Below are positions 45,136 to 54,630 of a DNA stretch of 64,000 bases, in pieces. Each line of letters begins with the position of its first letter. Within the stretch, counting starts at the first letter, position 1. Source of the DNA: an uncultured Rhizobiaceae group bacterium. Lineage in GTDB: Bacteria; Pseudomonadota; Alphaproteobacteria; Rhizobiales; Rhizobiaceae. The DNA lies in contig CANMVS010000008.1 in the NCBI GenBank assembly GCA_947501445.1, positions 62,001-126,000 on the forward strand. Direction: 5' to 3'. The translations under genes were made by a program, and so were the position numbers. Under the pieces are notes generated by a model, which was not told where the DNA came from, did not search any database, and worked only from the letters and a program-made list of their open reading frames with translations.

Positions 45136-45611
45136 TCCAACGGACCCTGGATCAATTCCATCTGTCTGATTGCCTCACCGGCGATCAGCGCCGTTGATAT
45201 GGCGAGATTGAGTGAGCGGTTGCCTTCCTGCATGGGAATCAGCAGGCGGTGTTCGGCAACATCAAAAACATGTTCGGGAACTCCTGCGCTCTCGCGACCA
45301 AACAGCATGATATCATCACCGCGAAAATCGAATTGCCGATAGGATTGTGCAGCCTTTGTCGAAGCGAGGATCAGCCTGCGCGCCGAAGATTGTTGCCACT
45401 GCAAAAACTCCTGCCAGCTGCGGTGACGGGTGAGAGCGGCCTGTTCGGCATAATCCATGCCCGCCCGGCGCAGTGCCCGGCTGGACATGTCGAAGCCCGC
45501 AGGTTCTATGACATCGACGCCCAGACCAAGACATGCGGCCATTCTCAAAATGGTGCCGGTGTTGCCCGGTATGTCCGGCTGATAGAGCGCAATGCGCAAA
45601 TTGTTCCTCAT
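45132..45611 (-). CDS. trmL: tRNA (cytidine(34)-2'-O)-methyltransferase
   Basis: A 159-residue SPOUT-family methyltransferase that 2'-O-methylates the wobble nucleotide of tRNA-Leu isoacceptors using SAM. Diagnostic blocks are LRIALYQPDIPGNTGTILR at the N-terminus, LILASTKAAQ, MLFGRESAGVP and the trefoil-knot end IPMQEGNRSLNLAISTALI. I start it at the ATG at 45611, with AGG about 8 bp upstream. The frame runs further to 45692, but that extension does not resemble the family. The stop codon is supplied within repeat copy 4. Confidence 0.94.
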   Translation of the reverse strand: MRNNLRIALYQPDIPGNTGTILRMAACLGLGVDVIEPAGFDMSSRALRRAGMDYAEQAALTRHRSWQEFLQWQQSSARRLILASTKAAQSYRQFDFRGDDIMLFGRESAGVPEHVFDVAEHRLLIPMQEGNRSLNLAISTALIAGEAIRQMELIQGPLD

Positions 45612-46094
45612 ATCGCCTGTCATCGGGCAGCGGTTTCCTGTCTCAAATTGTCGTGCCGGTTCGACCTCATGTGCGTTGCCAATGTGCAACACACATCGCG
45701 TTCAAATGTCCAGCAATAAAAAATTTCCACACAGACAGTGGATGCCGGCGTTATTTTGTAATACACCTTTACCTTGTGGACCTGATTGCAAACAAGGGAG
45801 GGACCATTGACGCATATTACTCGGCACCTCCAATCGCCGGTGTTTCTCAGCACCGCCTGCAACCCAGTGGTCCAGATGCGCCCCGTCATTATTTGATCGC
45901 ATTCTGATTCCCTATAGATCGCTGACCTGAGTATGGATTCGCGTTTACGCGTGCGCTCAAAAGGTCTTCCTTCATTGTGCTATGACGGCCAAGTGGTGAA
46001 ACCACCGCATCGGAACCGGACAAATTCGCATTTGCTCATTTTTCTTTGTTCGCAGTTCCTGCCGTAATTAGCCAAAATATACAGAGGCTTACAA
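45612..46094. other. Gap between trmL and the first ABC exporter
   Basis: 483 bp between divergent genes. Several short frames exist, but none has a ribosome site or a protein-like composition. A small hairpin GTGGT-GAA-ACCAC occurs at 45993-46005. The region presumably contains the promoters of trmL and of the ABC exporter. I see no operator or RNA gene. Confidence 0.5.
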
Positions 46095-47954
46095 ATGTTT
46101 GGCTGGTTTGAAAGACGTTTGAAACCCTATCCGGAGGAGCCTTCAGGCCGCCCTCCAGAAACGTTGCTGGCGTTTTGCTGGCACTATTCCAAAGAGGCCG
46201 CACCCTGGTTGCTGGCGATGTCCTTTCTGACCGCACTGATTGCGATCGGCGAGGTGTTTTTGTTCAGTTTTCTGGGAGACATTGTCAACTGGTTGAGCGA
46301 ATCCTCGCGTGAGGAGTTTCTTGAACAGGAGGGATCACGGCTGCTTTGGATGAGTGCGCTGGTGCTTATCGGTCTGCCGCTGGTCGTATGGTTGCAGTCG
46401 CTGCTTATGCACCAGACCCTGCTTGGCAACTATCCGATGATCGGGCGTTGGCAGATGCACCGGCATTTGCTGCGGCAAAGTCTGTCCTTTTTTGCGGATG
46501 AATTTGCCGGACGGGTTGCGACACGGGTGATGCAGACGTCACTGGCGGTGCGTGAAGCGGTGATGAAAATACTCGATGTCCTGGTCTATGTCGTTGTATT
46601 CTTTCTCACCATGCTCATTCTGGTTGCTGCTGCTGATCTGAGACTTGCCGCGCCGCTGCTGGTCTGGATTGCCATCTATACGGGAATGATCATCTATTTC
46701 GTTCCGCGTATGAAGCGTATCTCGCGTCAGCAGGCCGATGCCCGCTCGATGATGACTGGTCGTGTCGTTGACAGCTATACCAACATTGCAACGGTAAAAT
46801 TGTTCTCCCATGCTGGCAGAGAGGAGGATTATGCACGCTCAGCGATGTCCGGCTTCCTGGATACTGTCCACCGGCAGATGCGGCTTGTCACGTTGTTTCA
46901 TGGCATTGTCTACTTCAACAACGCACTGCTACTTTTTGCAATTGGTGCATTGTCGATCAACCTTTGGCTGGCCGATTCGGTGTCGATAGGAGCCATTGCG
47001 GCCTCTATCGCCCTGGCTTTGCGAATCTCGAGCATGTCTCACTGGATCATGTGGGAAGTTTCGGCTTTGTTTGAGAACATCGGTGTCGTCATTGACGGTA
47101 TGTCGATGCTTGCAAAACCGCACACGGTCACAGACAGCACAGCGGCGCAGCAACTGAACGCCGACAAGGGCAAGATTGAGTTCGAACATATTCGCTTTCA
47201 TTACGGCAAAGATGGCGGTGTGATCGACGATTTGTCCCTGACAATCGGATCCGGTGAAAAAATCGGGCTGGTTGGCCGTTCGGGTGCCGGCAAGACGACA
47301 CTGACGAATGTTCTGCTGCGCTTTTATGATCTGGAGTCCGGTCGCATTCTGGTTGATGATCAGGATATCGCCGGTGTTTCGCAGGATAGTCTTCGTGCGA
47401 GCGTTGGCGTGGTCACACAGGACACATCACTGCTTCACCGTTCGATCCGTGACAATATCGGTTACAGCAGGCCACAGGCAACGGATGCCGACATCATCCG
47501 TGCAGCCAAACGCGCCAATGCCTGGGAATTCATCCAGGATCTGGAGGACCAGCAGGGGCGCAAGGGGCTGGATGCATTTGTCGGTGAGCGCGGTGTCAAA
47601 CTTTCCGGCGGTCAGCGACAGCGCATTGCCATTGCACGGGTGTTCTTGAAGGATGCACCTATCCTGGTTCTTGATGAAGCCACATCCGCGCTTGATTCTG
47701 AGGTTGAAGCCGCGATTCAGGAAAATCTGTTCGCGTTGATGGAAGGCAAAACAGTCATTGCGATTGCCCATCGTCTGTCAACGATTGCGGAAATGGATCG
47801 ATTGATTGTTTTGGAGGCCGGTCGCATCGTACAGACCGGCACCCATGGTGAACTGGTCCAGACGCAGGGTCTTTATGCGGATCTGTGGTCGCGTCAGTCG
47901 GGCGGGTTCATTGACACCAATGCTGCAGACAAGGATGCCGCAGCAGCAGAGTAA
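46095..47954 (+). CDS. ABC exporter, fused permease/ATPase (paralog 1)
   Basis: A 619-residue half-transporter of the MsbA type, which would act as a homodimer or as a heterodimer with its paralog at 50550. The membrane domain covers about residues 35-335, with six predicted helices. The nucleotide-binding domain covers about 360-600, with Walker A VGRSGAGKTT, signature LSGGQRQR, Walker B ILVLDEATSALD and the switch His in IAIAHRLST. The substrate may be a lipid, peptide or drug and cannot be determined. The extended ends (residues 1-30 and a short acidic Ala-rich tail) are unremarkable. A large MscS-type channel gene separates it from the paralog. Confidence 0.94.
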   Translation: MFGWFERRLKPYPEEPSGRPPETLLAFCWHYSKEAAPWLLAMSFLTALIAIGEVFLFSFLGDIVNWLSESSREEFLEQEGSRLLWMSALVLIGLPLVVWLQSLLMHQTLLGNYPMIGRWQMHRHLLRQSLSFFADEFAGRVATRVMQTSLAVREAVMKILDVLVYVVVFFLTMLILVAAADLRLAAPLLVWIAIYTGMIIYFVPRMKRISRQQADARSMMTGRVVDSYTNIATVKLFSHAGREEDYARSAMSGFLDTVHRQMRLVTLFHGIVYFNNALLLFAIGALSINLWLADSVSIGAIAASIALALRISSMSHWIMWEVSALFENIGVVIDGMSMLAKPHTVTDSTAAQQLNADKGKIEFEHIRFHYGKDGGVIDDLSLTIGSGEKIGLVGRSGAGKTTLTNVLLRFYDLESGRILVDDQDIAGVSQDSLRASVGVVTQDTSLLHRSIRDNIGYSRPQATDADIIRAAKRANAWEFIQDLEDQQGRKGLDAFVGERGVKLSGGQRQRIAIARVFLKDAPILVLDEATSALDSEVEAAIQENLFALMEGKTVIAIAHRLSTIAEMDRLIVLEAGRIVQTGTHGELVQTQGLYADLWSRQSGGFIDTNAADKDAAAAE

Positions 47955-47973
47955 TGCTGTTTCAAAGACATTA

Positions 47974-48003
47974 TTCCTCCCGGGTAAATGCATCCGGGAG
48001 GAA
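47974..48003 (+). terminator. Perfect 10-bp hairpin after ABC exporter 1
   Basis: TTCCTCCCGG (47974-47983), loop GTAAATGCAT, CCGGGAGGAA (47994-48003). It starts 19 bp after the stop codon. No T-run follows on the plus strand. The right arm contains GGGAGGAA, so pairing would also hide a Shine-Dalgarno-like sequence, though no start codon follows closely. Confidence 0.45.
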
Positions 48004-48150
48004 CCCACGATTAGCGCTCTAAGCTATCGTTCGCCTGTTACACTTTGATTTGCCCCATGACAGTTTGCCACAGGGTCATTTACAGGTATGTTGCCCTGTC
48101 CCCGGGGGATGGGGATCTGAAGCAGGCGTCAACGGCGCAGTCGAGGGCAG

Positions 48151-50469
48151 ATGAAGAATTTTGTTGATCTAATCCGTTTTCCGGCACTCGTGTTTGTGTT
48201 TCTTTTGCTGTTTGGAGGGGCGAATGGCTGGTCTCAGGCGCAATTGATGCAGCTTGAAAAGGCCGCCACTGACACGCAGTCTGACAATATCGAATTGCCT
48301 AAGGACCTGACCCCGGAAACGGTGCGCCAGCTGGTTGCCACAATGAGCGACGAACAGGTTCGGGAGTTGCTTTTGCAACGCCTTGATGCGGTGGCCAAAT
48401 CAGAGGACGCGGTTGAACCTGAGAATGCGACGAATGTCTTTGATTTCTTTACGTCATCATTGGATGGCGTGGGTCGGTCGATTGTTGATGCGGTTCAAAA
48501 ACTGCCGTTGATTGCCTCCAGTCTTTATCAAGGTTTCCAGGCATTTTCGGCCCCGCGCGGTGTGCAGGGCGTCATCGTCATGTTCGCGACCATGATCGTT
48601 GCCATATGTGCCGGTCTCATCGTTGAATATTTTGTTTCGCGCTTTACCCGCAAATGGCGCGAGCAGATTGCGCAAAAAAGTGCGCCAGAGGGATTGGGCA
48701 AAACCCTTGAACTGCTGGTGAAGCGTTTTGTACTTGATATGCTTGGATTGGCGGCGTTCTTTGCTGTGACCAGAGCATTCATAGAACTCATGGTGCCGGT
48801 GCTCGACCGTCCGCTCATGCCTTTGTTCATGGTCAATCTGGTCGTTGTGCCAAGGCTTTTTGGTGCAATGCTGCGTTTCCTGCTCGCCCCCTGGCAACCC
48901 AATCTCAGGCTTGTCCATACCGATGACTGGACAGCAAAGTACCTGTACTGGAACCAACTCGGTATTGTTATTCTGATCGGCATGACAGCCGTCATACTGC
49001 AATTTCAGAACTATCATGGCATTCCGATGGGGCAGGCCAAAATCGGTTTCTGGATGGTTCTGGTCACTTTCTCCTGGCTTGGCTATACGCTGTACCGGGC
49101 AAGGGCCGGATTGACGACAATGCTGTTGGGCGAGGATGATGATGCAACACCGGCTGAACGGCTGATGGCGAAAGCCTATCCCTGGGTCGCGATTGGTCTC
49201 GTGGTCATGTGCTGGATATTGGGTGAAGTTATTCTTGTACAGGGGCGATTTGACCTTCTGCGGGACGGGCAACAATATATCACTTTGGGGGTGCTGTTGG
49301 CCGCACCCGCGCTCGACACGATGGTGCGCGGGCTCGTCAGGCATCTGGTGCCACCCATGCGCGGAGACGGTCTGGTTGCTCAACTGGCCTATCAATCCAC
49401 CAAGCGCAGCTATATTCGCATAGGCCGTGCATTGTTGACGGTTGCAACAATTATTGTGATTGCAGAAGTGTGGAATGTGGATTTTGAAAATCTCGCCTCT
49501 GCGGGGCTTGGTACCCGGATTGCTGCCACACTGTTTGAAAATCTGTTCATTCTGGCATCGGGCTATCTGGTTTGGGAAATTGTTTCCCTGTGGTTGAACC
49601 GAAAACTTGCTGATGAACAGACCGCGGCCGGGATGGATCTGGAATCTGAAGAGCCAGGCGGCGGCGAGGGCGGTGGCGTCGGCGGGTCCAGGCTTTCAAC
49701 AGTTTTGCCTCTGCTCAAGCTCGGCGTTCAGGTTGCCATCATCACGATGACAGTGCTGATTGCACTCGGCAATCTGGGTATCGATATCACGCCACTGCTG
49801 GCCGGTGCCGGTATTATCGGCCTTGCAATTGGCTTTGGAGCCCAAACGCTGGTGCGCGATATTGTATCGGGACTGTTCTTTCTTCTCGATGATGCCTTTC
49901 GTGTCGGCGAGTATCTTGAAATCGACGGAACCGTTGGAACTGTGGAACGTATTTCCATCCGGTCGCTGCAATTGCGCCACCATCAGGGGCCGGTCCATAC
50001 AATCCCCTATGGCGAAATTCCGATGGTCACCAATAATTCGCGCGACTGGGTGATCGTCAAACTTAAATTCACTGTGCCCTTTGATACTGACGTCAATGTT
50101 GTGAAAAAGCTGTTTAAGCAGATCGGCAAGGAAATCATGGATGCTGCCTATGCCGAGGACATTATTCAGACCTTCAAGTCGCAAGGGGTCTATGATGTCA
50201 ATGATGTGGGTATTGTTGTACGTGGCAAATTCATGGCCAAACCCGGAAAGCAATGGATGATCCGCAAGGATGTCTATGCGCGTGTCCAGAAAATATTCGC
50301 TGAAAACAATATCGAGTTTGCGCGGCGCGAGGTGCGGGTCAAAATGCCTGAAAGCGAGGACGGTCAGGAAACAGATGATAAATCCTCCCTTGCGGCTGCC
50401 GCATCGCAGGCTGTTGTCGACCAGCAACTTGAAGAAGAAATGCAGGCTGGGGCACCGGGCAAAGCCTGA
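48151..50469 (+). CDS. Large mechanosensitive channel of the MscS family
   Basis: A 772-residue channel. A signal peptide (about residues 1-28) precedes a periplasmic helical region (about 30-130). Several transmembrane segments follow (about 140-160, 205-300, 340-430, 460-490). A Gly-rich linker (EEPGGGEGGGVGG, about 500) precedes the MscS core. The pore-lining helix is Gly/Ala-rich (LLAGAGIIGLAIGFGAQTLV), followed by the beta domain (FRVGEYLEIDGTVGTVERIS) and the C-terminal alpha/beta domain. The size and topology resemble MscK/YjeP-like members rather than MscS itself. It would release solutes on hypo-osmotic shock. It sits between two paralogous ABC exporters on the same strand. Confidence 0.94.
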   Translation: MKNFVDLIRFPALVFVFLLLFGGANGWSQAQLMQLEKAATDTQSDNIELPKDLTPETVRQLVATMSDEQVRELLLQRLDAVAKSEDAVEPENATNVFDFFTSSLDGVGRSIVDAVQKLPLIASSLYQGFQAFSAPRGVQGVIVMFATMIVAICAGLIVEYFVSRFTRKWREQIAQKSAPEGLGKTLELLVKRFVLDMLGLAAFFAVTRAFIELMVPVLDRPLMPLFMVNLVVVPRLFGAMLRFLLAPWQPNLRLVHTDDWTAKYLYWNQLGIVILIGMTAVILQFQNYHGIPMGQAKIGFWMVLVTFSWLGYTLYRARAGLTTMLLGEDDDATPAERLMAKAYPWVAIGLVVMCWILGEVILVQGRFDLLRDGQQYITLGVLLAAPALDTMVRGLVRHLVPPMRGDGLVAQLAYQSTKRSYIRIGRALLTVATIIVIAEVWNVDFENLASAGLGTRIAATLFENLFILASGYLVWEIVSLWLNRKLADEQTAAGMDLESEEPGGGEGGGVGGSRLSTVLPLLKLGVQVAIITMTVLIALGNLGIDITPLLAGAGIIGLAIGFGAQTLVRDIVSGLFFLLDDAFRVGEYLEIDGTVGTVERISIRSLQLRHHQGPVHTIPYGEIPMVTNNSRDWVIVKLKFTVPFDTDVNVVKKLFKQIGKEIMDAAYAEDIIQTFKSQGVYDVNDVGIVVRGKFMAKPGKQWMIRKDVYARVQKIFAENNIEFARREVRVKMPESEDGQETDDKSSLAAAASQAVVDQQLEEEMQAGAPGKA

Positions 50470-50549
50470 TGCCGTGGCCGCCGCGATGCGGTGATTTATC
50501 ACGGCAGGTGTTGATTGCTGCGACAGCGTTCCAGCCCTAAGGTTGACGC

Positions 50550-52403
50550 ATGATAACTGAGCGCATTTTCCAGCGATTCGAGCGTTGGATCAATCCCTAT
50601 GCACAGACCAATGCAACGGCACCCGGTTCAGGTGCGGTTGCCTTTGTGTGGCATTATCTCAGGCAGGCCAAAGGGCCTTTTATATTGATGCTTGTGCTGG
50701 GCGGTGCGGTTGCCCTGCTCGAGGTTGCGCTATTCTATTTCGTCGGCAGGCTTGTTGATCTTCTGGAAAGTGCCGAGGCAGGTGCCGGATGGCCAGGGCT
50801 TATCGATCAGCATGGGCCCGAGTTGTTGTTCATGCTGCTGGTTGTGCTTGTCGGACGGCTGATTGTCGCCCCTTTGGTAACGCTGGTTGAAGAGCAGAGC
50901 GTTGTTCCGGGCTTCTTCAATCTGGTGCGATGGCAGGCCCACCAGCATATTGCCCGGCAAAGCCTTGCCTTTTTTCAACATGATTTTGCCGGTCGTATAA
51001 CGACGAAAGTCTTTCAGTCGGGGCAGGCAATCGGTGATTTTCTGACCGCATTGCTGCAGGTGGCCTGGTTCATCGTAATTTATGCCATTGCGACATTGGC
51101 GCTGGTCGCCCAGCTTGACTGGCGCCTTGCTGCTGTTGTTGGCCTATGGATTGTCTTGTTTATCCTGATTGCACGCCATTTTGTGCCGCGTATTCGGGAA
51201 ATGGCGCGCAGCACCGCCGAAGCTGCATCCTTGCTCAATGGGCGGCTGGTAGACAGTTATTCAAATATACAGACGGTCAAATTGTTTGGCAGCGAAGAAG
51301 ACAATGACCGCTACATAAAGACCGGGTTTGCCCAGTTTCTGGACGCCGTCATTCCCTTCACCCGGAACCTCACAGGCGTGCGCGTTTGTCTGGCAGCGCT
51401 TTCCGGCGTGATGATTGTGATCATTGCCATTGTGTCTATTGATCTTTGGCTTGTTGGGCACATCAGTATTGGCGCCGTTGCCTTCACTTTGTCGCTGGTG
51501 TTGCGTCTCAGTCTGCTGCTGGGCAGGATGATGACACAGCTTAATGCCCTGATGCGTAATTTCGGCACCATACAAAACTCAATGGATATGCTGACAAAGC
51601 CGATTGCATTGCGTGATGATCCGGCTGCCGACGATCTGAAAATCACACAAAGCCGCATTGCTTTCGAAAAAGTCGGCTTTGGTTATGGTAGCCAAAGCGC
51701 GGTCATAAATGGTGTATCGCTTGTTGTTGAACCGGGACAAAAAGTGGGTCTGGTCGGGTTATCGGGGGCCGGAAAATCAACCCTGGTCAATTTGCTGCTG
51801 CGATTTTTCGATCTTGAATCGGGCCGCATCACAATTGACGGGCAGGATATTCGTAGTGTGACGCAAGCCTCCCTGCGGGCACAAATCAGTGTGGTGACGC
51901 AGGATACGTCGCTGATGCATCGCTCCGTTCGCGACAATATCATGCTGGGCAAGCCACACGCCAGCGAGGCGCAACTCAACAGGGCCGCGATAGAGGCGCA
52001 GGCACTGCCATTTATCGAAACTTTGCGCGACCAGCACAATCGCAGCGGTATGGATGCACATGTTGGTGAGCGCGGCGTCAAACTCTCCGGTGGTCAGCGT
52101 CAACGCATCGCCATTGCCCGGGTCATGCTGAAAGATGCACCGATCCTGATTCTGGATGAGGCGACGTCAGCGCTCGATTCGGAAATCGAGGCCGCCATCC
52201 AGGAAAACCTGACAGAACTGATGCGGAACAAGACGGTTATCGCCATTGCGCACCGCCTGTCGACCATTGCCCGGATGGATCGGTTGATTGTCATGGATGG
52301 TGGCAGGATTGTGGAAGATGGCAGCCATAGTCAATTGCTTGAACGTGACGGTCTGTATGCACGTTTGTGGGCGCGCCAGTCTGGCGGATTTATCAACAGC
52401 TAA
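50550..52403 (+). CDS. ABC exporter, fused permease/ATPase (paralog 2)
   Basis: A 617-residue half-transporter clearly related to that at 46095. The last 120 residues are nearly the same (GERGVKLSGGQRQRIAIARV, ATSALDSEIEAAIQENL, RQSGGFI), while the membrane domains have diverged. Walker A is VGLSGAGKST, with signature and Walker B intact, so both paralogs look competent for ATP hydrolysis. A heterodimer is possible. The start at 50550 follows the mscS gene by 80 bp, with AAGG about 10 bp upstream. The substrate is unknown. Confidence 0.93.
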   Translation: MITERIFQRFERWINPYAQTNATAPGSGAVAFVWHYLRQAKGPFILMLVLGGAVALLEVALFYFVGRLVDLLESAEAGAGWPGLIDQHGPELLFMLLVVLVGRLIVAPLVTLVEEQSVVPGFFNLVRWQAHQHIARQSLAFFQHDFAGRITTKVFQSGQAIGDFLTALLQVAWFIVIYAIATLALVAQLDWRLAAVVGLWIVLFILIARHFVPRIREMARSTAEAASLLNGRLVDSYSNIQTVKLFGSEEDNDRYIKTGFAQFLDAVIPFTRNLTGVRVCLAALSGVMIVIIAIVSIDLWLVGHISIGAVAFTLSLVLRLSLLLGRMMTQLNALMRNFGTIQNSMDMLTKPIALRDDPAADDLKITQSRIAFEKVGFGYGSQSAVINGVSLVVEPGQKVGLVGLSGAGKSTLVNLLLRFFDLESGRITIDGQDIRSVTQASLRAQISVVTQDTSLMHRSVRDNIMLGKPHASEAQLNRAAIEAQALPFIETLRDQHNRSGMDAHVGERGVKLSGGQRQRIAIARVMLKDAPILILDEATSALDSEIEAAIQENLTELMRNKTVIAIAHRLSTIARMDRLIVMDGGRIVEDGSHSQLLERDGLYARLWARQSGGFINS

Positions 52404-52716
52404 GACATTTTTTTCGCTTCTTCTACAACAACAGGCAGATTTTGCGGTTGCCGGAGGAATGCAACCGGCATGGCTTGACCATTGGCAAACGCAGGTTAAT
52501 TGCACCGTGCCCAGGACCGCATTCAAACAGGCAATTGCCCTTCTGATTGAAATAATGTTGTAAAAACTTGCGGCATTGTGCCTCTGGCGCATTCAGCAGG
52601 CTGGACATATTCTAAGAAGCATCCTAGAACCCGGCCAATTATGGGACTGTTTCGCGCCTGAGGGGTTCAGATACAAGGCAGCAATCAGGCCCGCTACCAA
52701 GGACTATGTGCAGAGG
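52404..52716. promoter_or_regulatory. Gap before petABC, probable bc1 operon promoter region
   Basis: About 313 bp. A hairpin CGGTTGC (52445-52451) / GCAACCG (52461-52467) could terminate the ABC operon. A T7 run at 52408-52414 lies upstream of it rather than downstream. The petA promoter must be in the right half. I see no clear -35/-10 pair, and no Fnr-type or RegA-type site that I would defend. Confidence 0.4.
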
Positions 52717-53295
52717 ATGGTCAAAACCGTGAGCGAACACGATACAACAGCCGAACCGTCACGCCGTGATTTTCTGTATCTGACAACCGGCATGGCCGGG
52801 GTTGTCGGCGCAGCAGCCGTTGCATGGCCTTTCATTGATCAGATGCGCCCGGACGCATCAACTCTGGCGCTATCGTCAATCGAGGTTGATGTTTCCGCCC
52901 TTGAGCCAGGCATGTCGATTACGGTCAAATGGCGTGGCAAGCCGGTGTTTATCCGTAACCGTACGGAAAAGGAAATTGCCGAAGCCGACGCCGTACCGCT
53001 TGGTGATCTGAAAGACCAGGCGGCGCGCAATGCCAATCTGGCTCCGGACGCACCTGCACTCGATGTTGATCGCTCTGCTGGAGAAGACCGCGAAAACTGG
53101 ATCATTATGGTTGGTGTATGTACCCACCTTGGTTGCGTCCCGCTGGGACAGGCCGGTGATTTTGGTGGATGGTTCTGCCCGTGTCATGGATCACATTATG
53201 ATACAGCCGGCCGTATCCGCAGCGGACCGGCACCGGAAAATCTGGCAATTCCGGAGTTTGAATTTATCTCCGATTCAAGAATTAAAATCGGTTGA
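52717..53295 (+). CDS. petA: Ubiquinol-cytochrome c reductase, Rieske iron-sulfur subunit
   Basis: A 192-residue Rieske protein of complex III, which passes electrons from ubiquinol to cytochrome c1. The twin-arginine motif [11 protein letters not shown] and the following helix ([16 protein letters not shown]) form the Tat signal/anchor. The 2Fe-2S ligands are in CTHLGC and CPCHGS, with the Rieske fold at the C-terminus. The start is uncertain: ATG at 52717, GTG at 52708 (with AAGGA 5 bp upstream) or GTG at 52729 (where many relatives begin). It is the first gene of petABC, 13 bp before petB. Confidence 0.95.
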   Translation: MVKTVSEHDTTAEPSRRDFLYLTTGMAGVVGAAAVAWPFIDQMRPDASTLALSSIEVDVSALEPGMSITVKWRGKPVFIRNRTEKEIAEADAVPLGDLKDQAARNANLAPDAPALDVDRSAGEDRENWIIMVGVCTHLGCVPLGQAGDFGGWFCPCHGSHYDTAGRIRSGPAPENLAIPEFEFISDSRIKIG

Positions 53296-53308
53296 CAGGG
53301 GAACGACG

Positions 53309-54604
53309 ATGAGTGGTGGACATTCAACTTATGAACCGACAAGTGGCCTTGGCAAATGGGTCGATTCCCGCCTGCCGCTTCCAAGGATGGTCTATGATTC
53401 CTTTGTTGCCTATCCGGTTCCTCGCAATCTGAACTATGCCTATACATTCGGTGCCATTCTGGCGGTAATGCTGGTGGTTCAGATTTTGACAGGCATCGTG
53501 CTGGCAATGCACTATGTGGCCAATACCGGGCTGGCATTTGAATCAGTCGAAAAAATTATGCGTGATGTGAATTCAGGCATGCTGCTTCGCTATATGCATG
53601 CCAATGGTGCATCCTTCTTCTTTATCGCGGTCTACATCCACATTTTTCGTGGCATGTACTACGGATCCTACAAGGCACCACGCGAGATATTGTGGATCCT
53701 GGGTGTCATAATCTACCTGCTGATGATGGCGACCGGTTTCATGGGTTATGTGCTGCCATGGGGGCAGATGTCCTTTTGGGGTGCGACGGTGATCACCAAC
53801 TTCTTTACCGCATTCCCGATTGTCGGCGAGCCGATCCAGCAACTGCTGCTGGGTGGATTTGCGGTTGATAATCCGACCCTCAACCGCTTCTTCTCACTGC
53901 ACTACCTGCTGCCCTTCATGATTGCCGGTGTTGTTATCCTGCATGTCTGGGCGTTGCATGTAACCGGTCAGACAAATCCGACCGGCGTGGAAGTGAAGTC
54001 GAAAACCGACACATTGGCCTTCACACCCTATGCAACCATCAAGGATGCTTTCGCCACGGTGGTTTTCCTGCTGGTCTTTGCCTATTTTGTCTTCTACATG
54101 CCTAATTATCTGGGTCACCCGGACAATTACATCGAAGCCAATCCGCTCAAGACACCGGCGCATATCGTCCCTGAATGGTACTATCTGCCATTCTACGCGA
54201 TCCTTCGGGCGATTACTTTCAACGTGGGTCCAATCGATTCCAAACTTGGCGGTGTGCTGGCCATGTTCGGATCGATCCTGATCCTGTTCCTTTTGCCATG
54301 GCTCGATACTTCTAAGGTTCGTTCGGCCGTTTATCGCCCCTGGTTCAAAGTGTTCTTCTGGCTCTTCGTGGTGAATGCGATTTTCCTGGGCTGGCTTGGT
54401 TCCAAGCCCGCAGAGGGCACCTATACAATTATGGCTCAGGTGGGCACGGCGTATTATTTTGGCTTCTTTATCGTCATATTGCCATTGCTGGGCCGATACG
54501 AAAAAACAAGACAGGTCCCCAACTCGATAACTGAAGCAGTGCTTGCAAAACACGGTAGCGGTAAACCGAAAGCGGCAACTGCCGCTCCGGAAAATCGCGG
54601 TTGA
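53309..54604 (+). CDS. petB: Cytochrome b of the bc1 complex
   Basis: A 431-residue membrane protein with eight or nine hydrophobic helices. It binds hemes bL and bH ([19 protein letters not shown] and [18 protein letters not shown] carry the paired histidines) and forms the Qo and Qi sites (PEWY at the Qo site in [17 protein letters not shown]). The ATG at 53309 has AGGGGA about 9 bp upstream. The frame continues upstream only through petA in another phase. Cytochromes b and c1 are separate here rather than fused as in the Bradyrhizobium fbcH precursor. Confidence 0.96.
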   Translation: MSGGHSTYEPTSGLGKWVDSRLPLPRMVYDSFVAYPVPRNLNYAYTFGAILAVMLVVQILTGIVLAMHYVANTGLAFESVEKIMRDVNSGMLLRYMHANGASFFFIAVYIHIFRGMYYGSYKAPREILWILGVIIYLLMMATGFMGYVLPWGQMSFWGATVITNFFTAFPIVGEPIQQLLLGGFAVDNPTLNRFFSLHYLLPFMIAGVVILHVWALHVTGQTNPTGVEVKSKTDTLAFTPYATIKDAFATVVFLLVFAYFVFYMPNYLGHPDNYIEANPLKTPAHIVPEWYYLPFYAILRAITFNVGPIDSKLGGVLAMFGSILILFLLPWLDTSKVRSAVYRPWFKVFFWLFVVNAIFLGWLGSKPAEGTYTIMAQVGTAYYFGFFIVILPLLGRYEKTRQVPNSITEAVLAKHGSGKPKAATAAPENRG

Positions 54605-54630
54605 TCATGCGTCAGGAAGGAACAAGAACA

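Noticed and set aside
45533-45907. 124-codon frame over the trmL start and the following gap
   Set aside because: Half of it is antisense to trmL, it has no ribosome site and its product is cysteine- and arginine-rich in the manner of shadow frames.
48457-49395. 312-codon antisense frame inside the MscS-type gene
   Set aside because: A by-product of GC-skewed codon use on the coding strand. The composition (many His, Gln, Asn, Arg) is not protein-like and the sense gene is certain.
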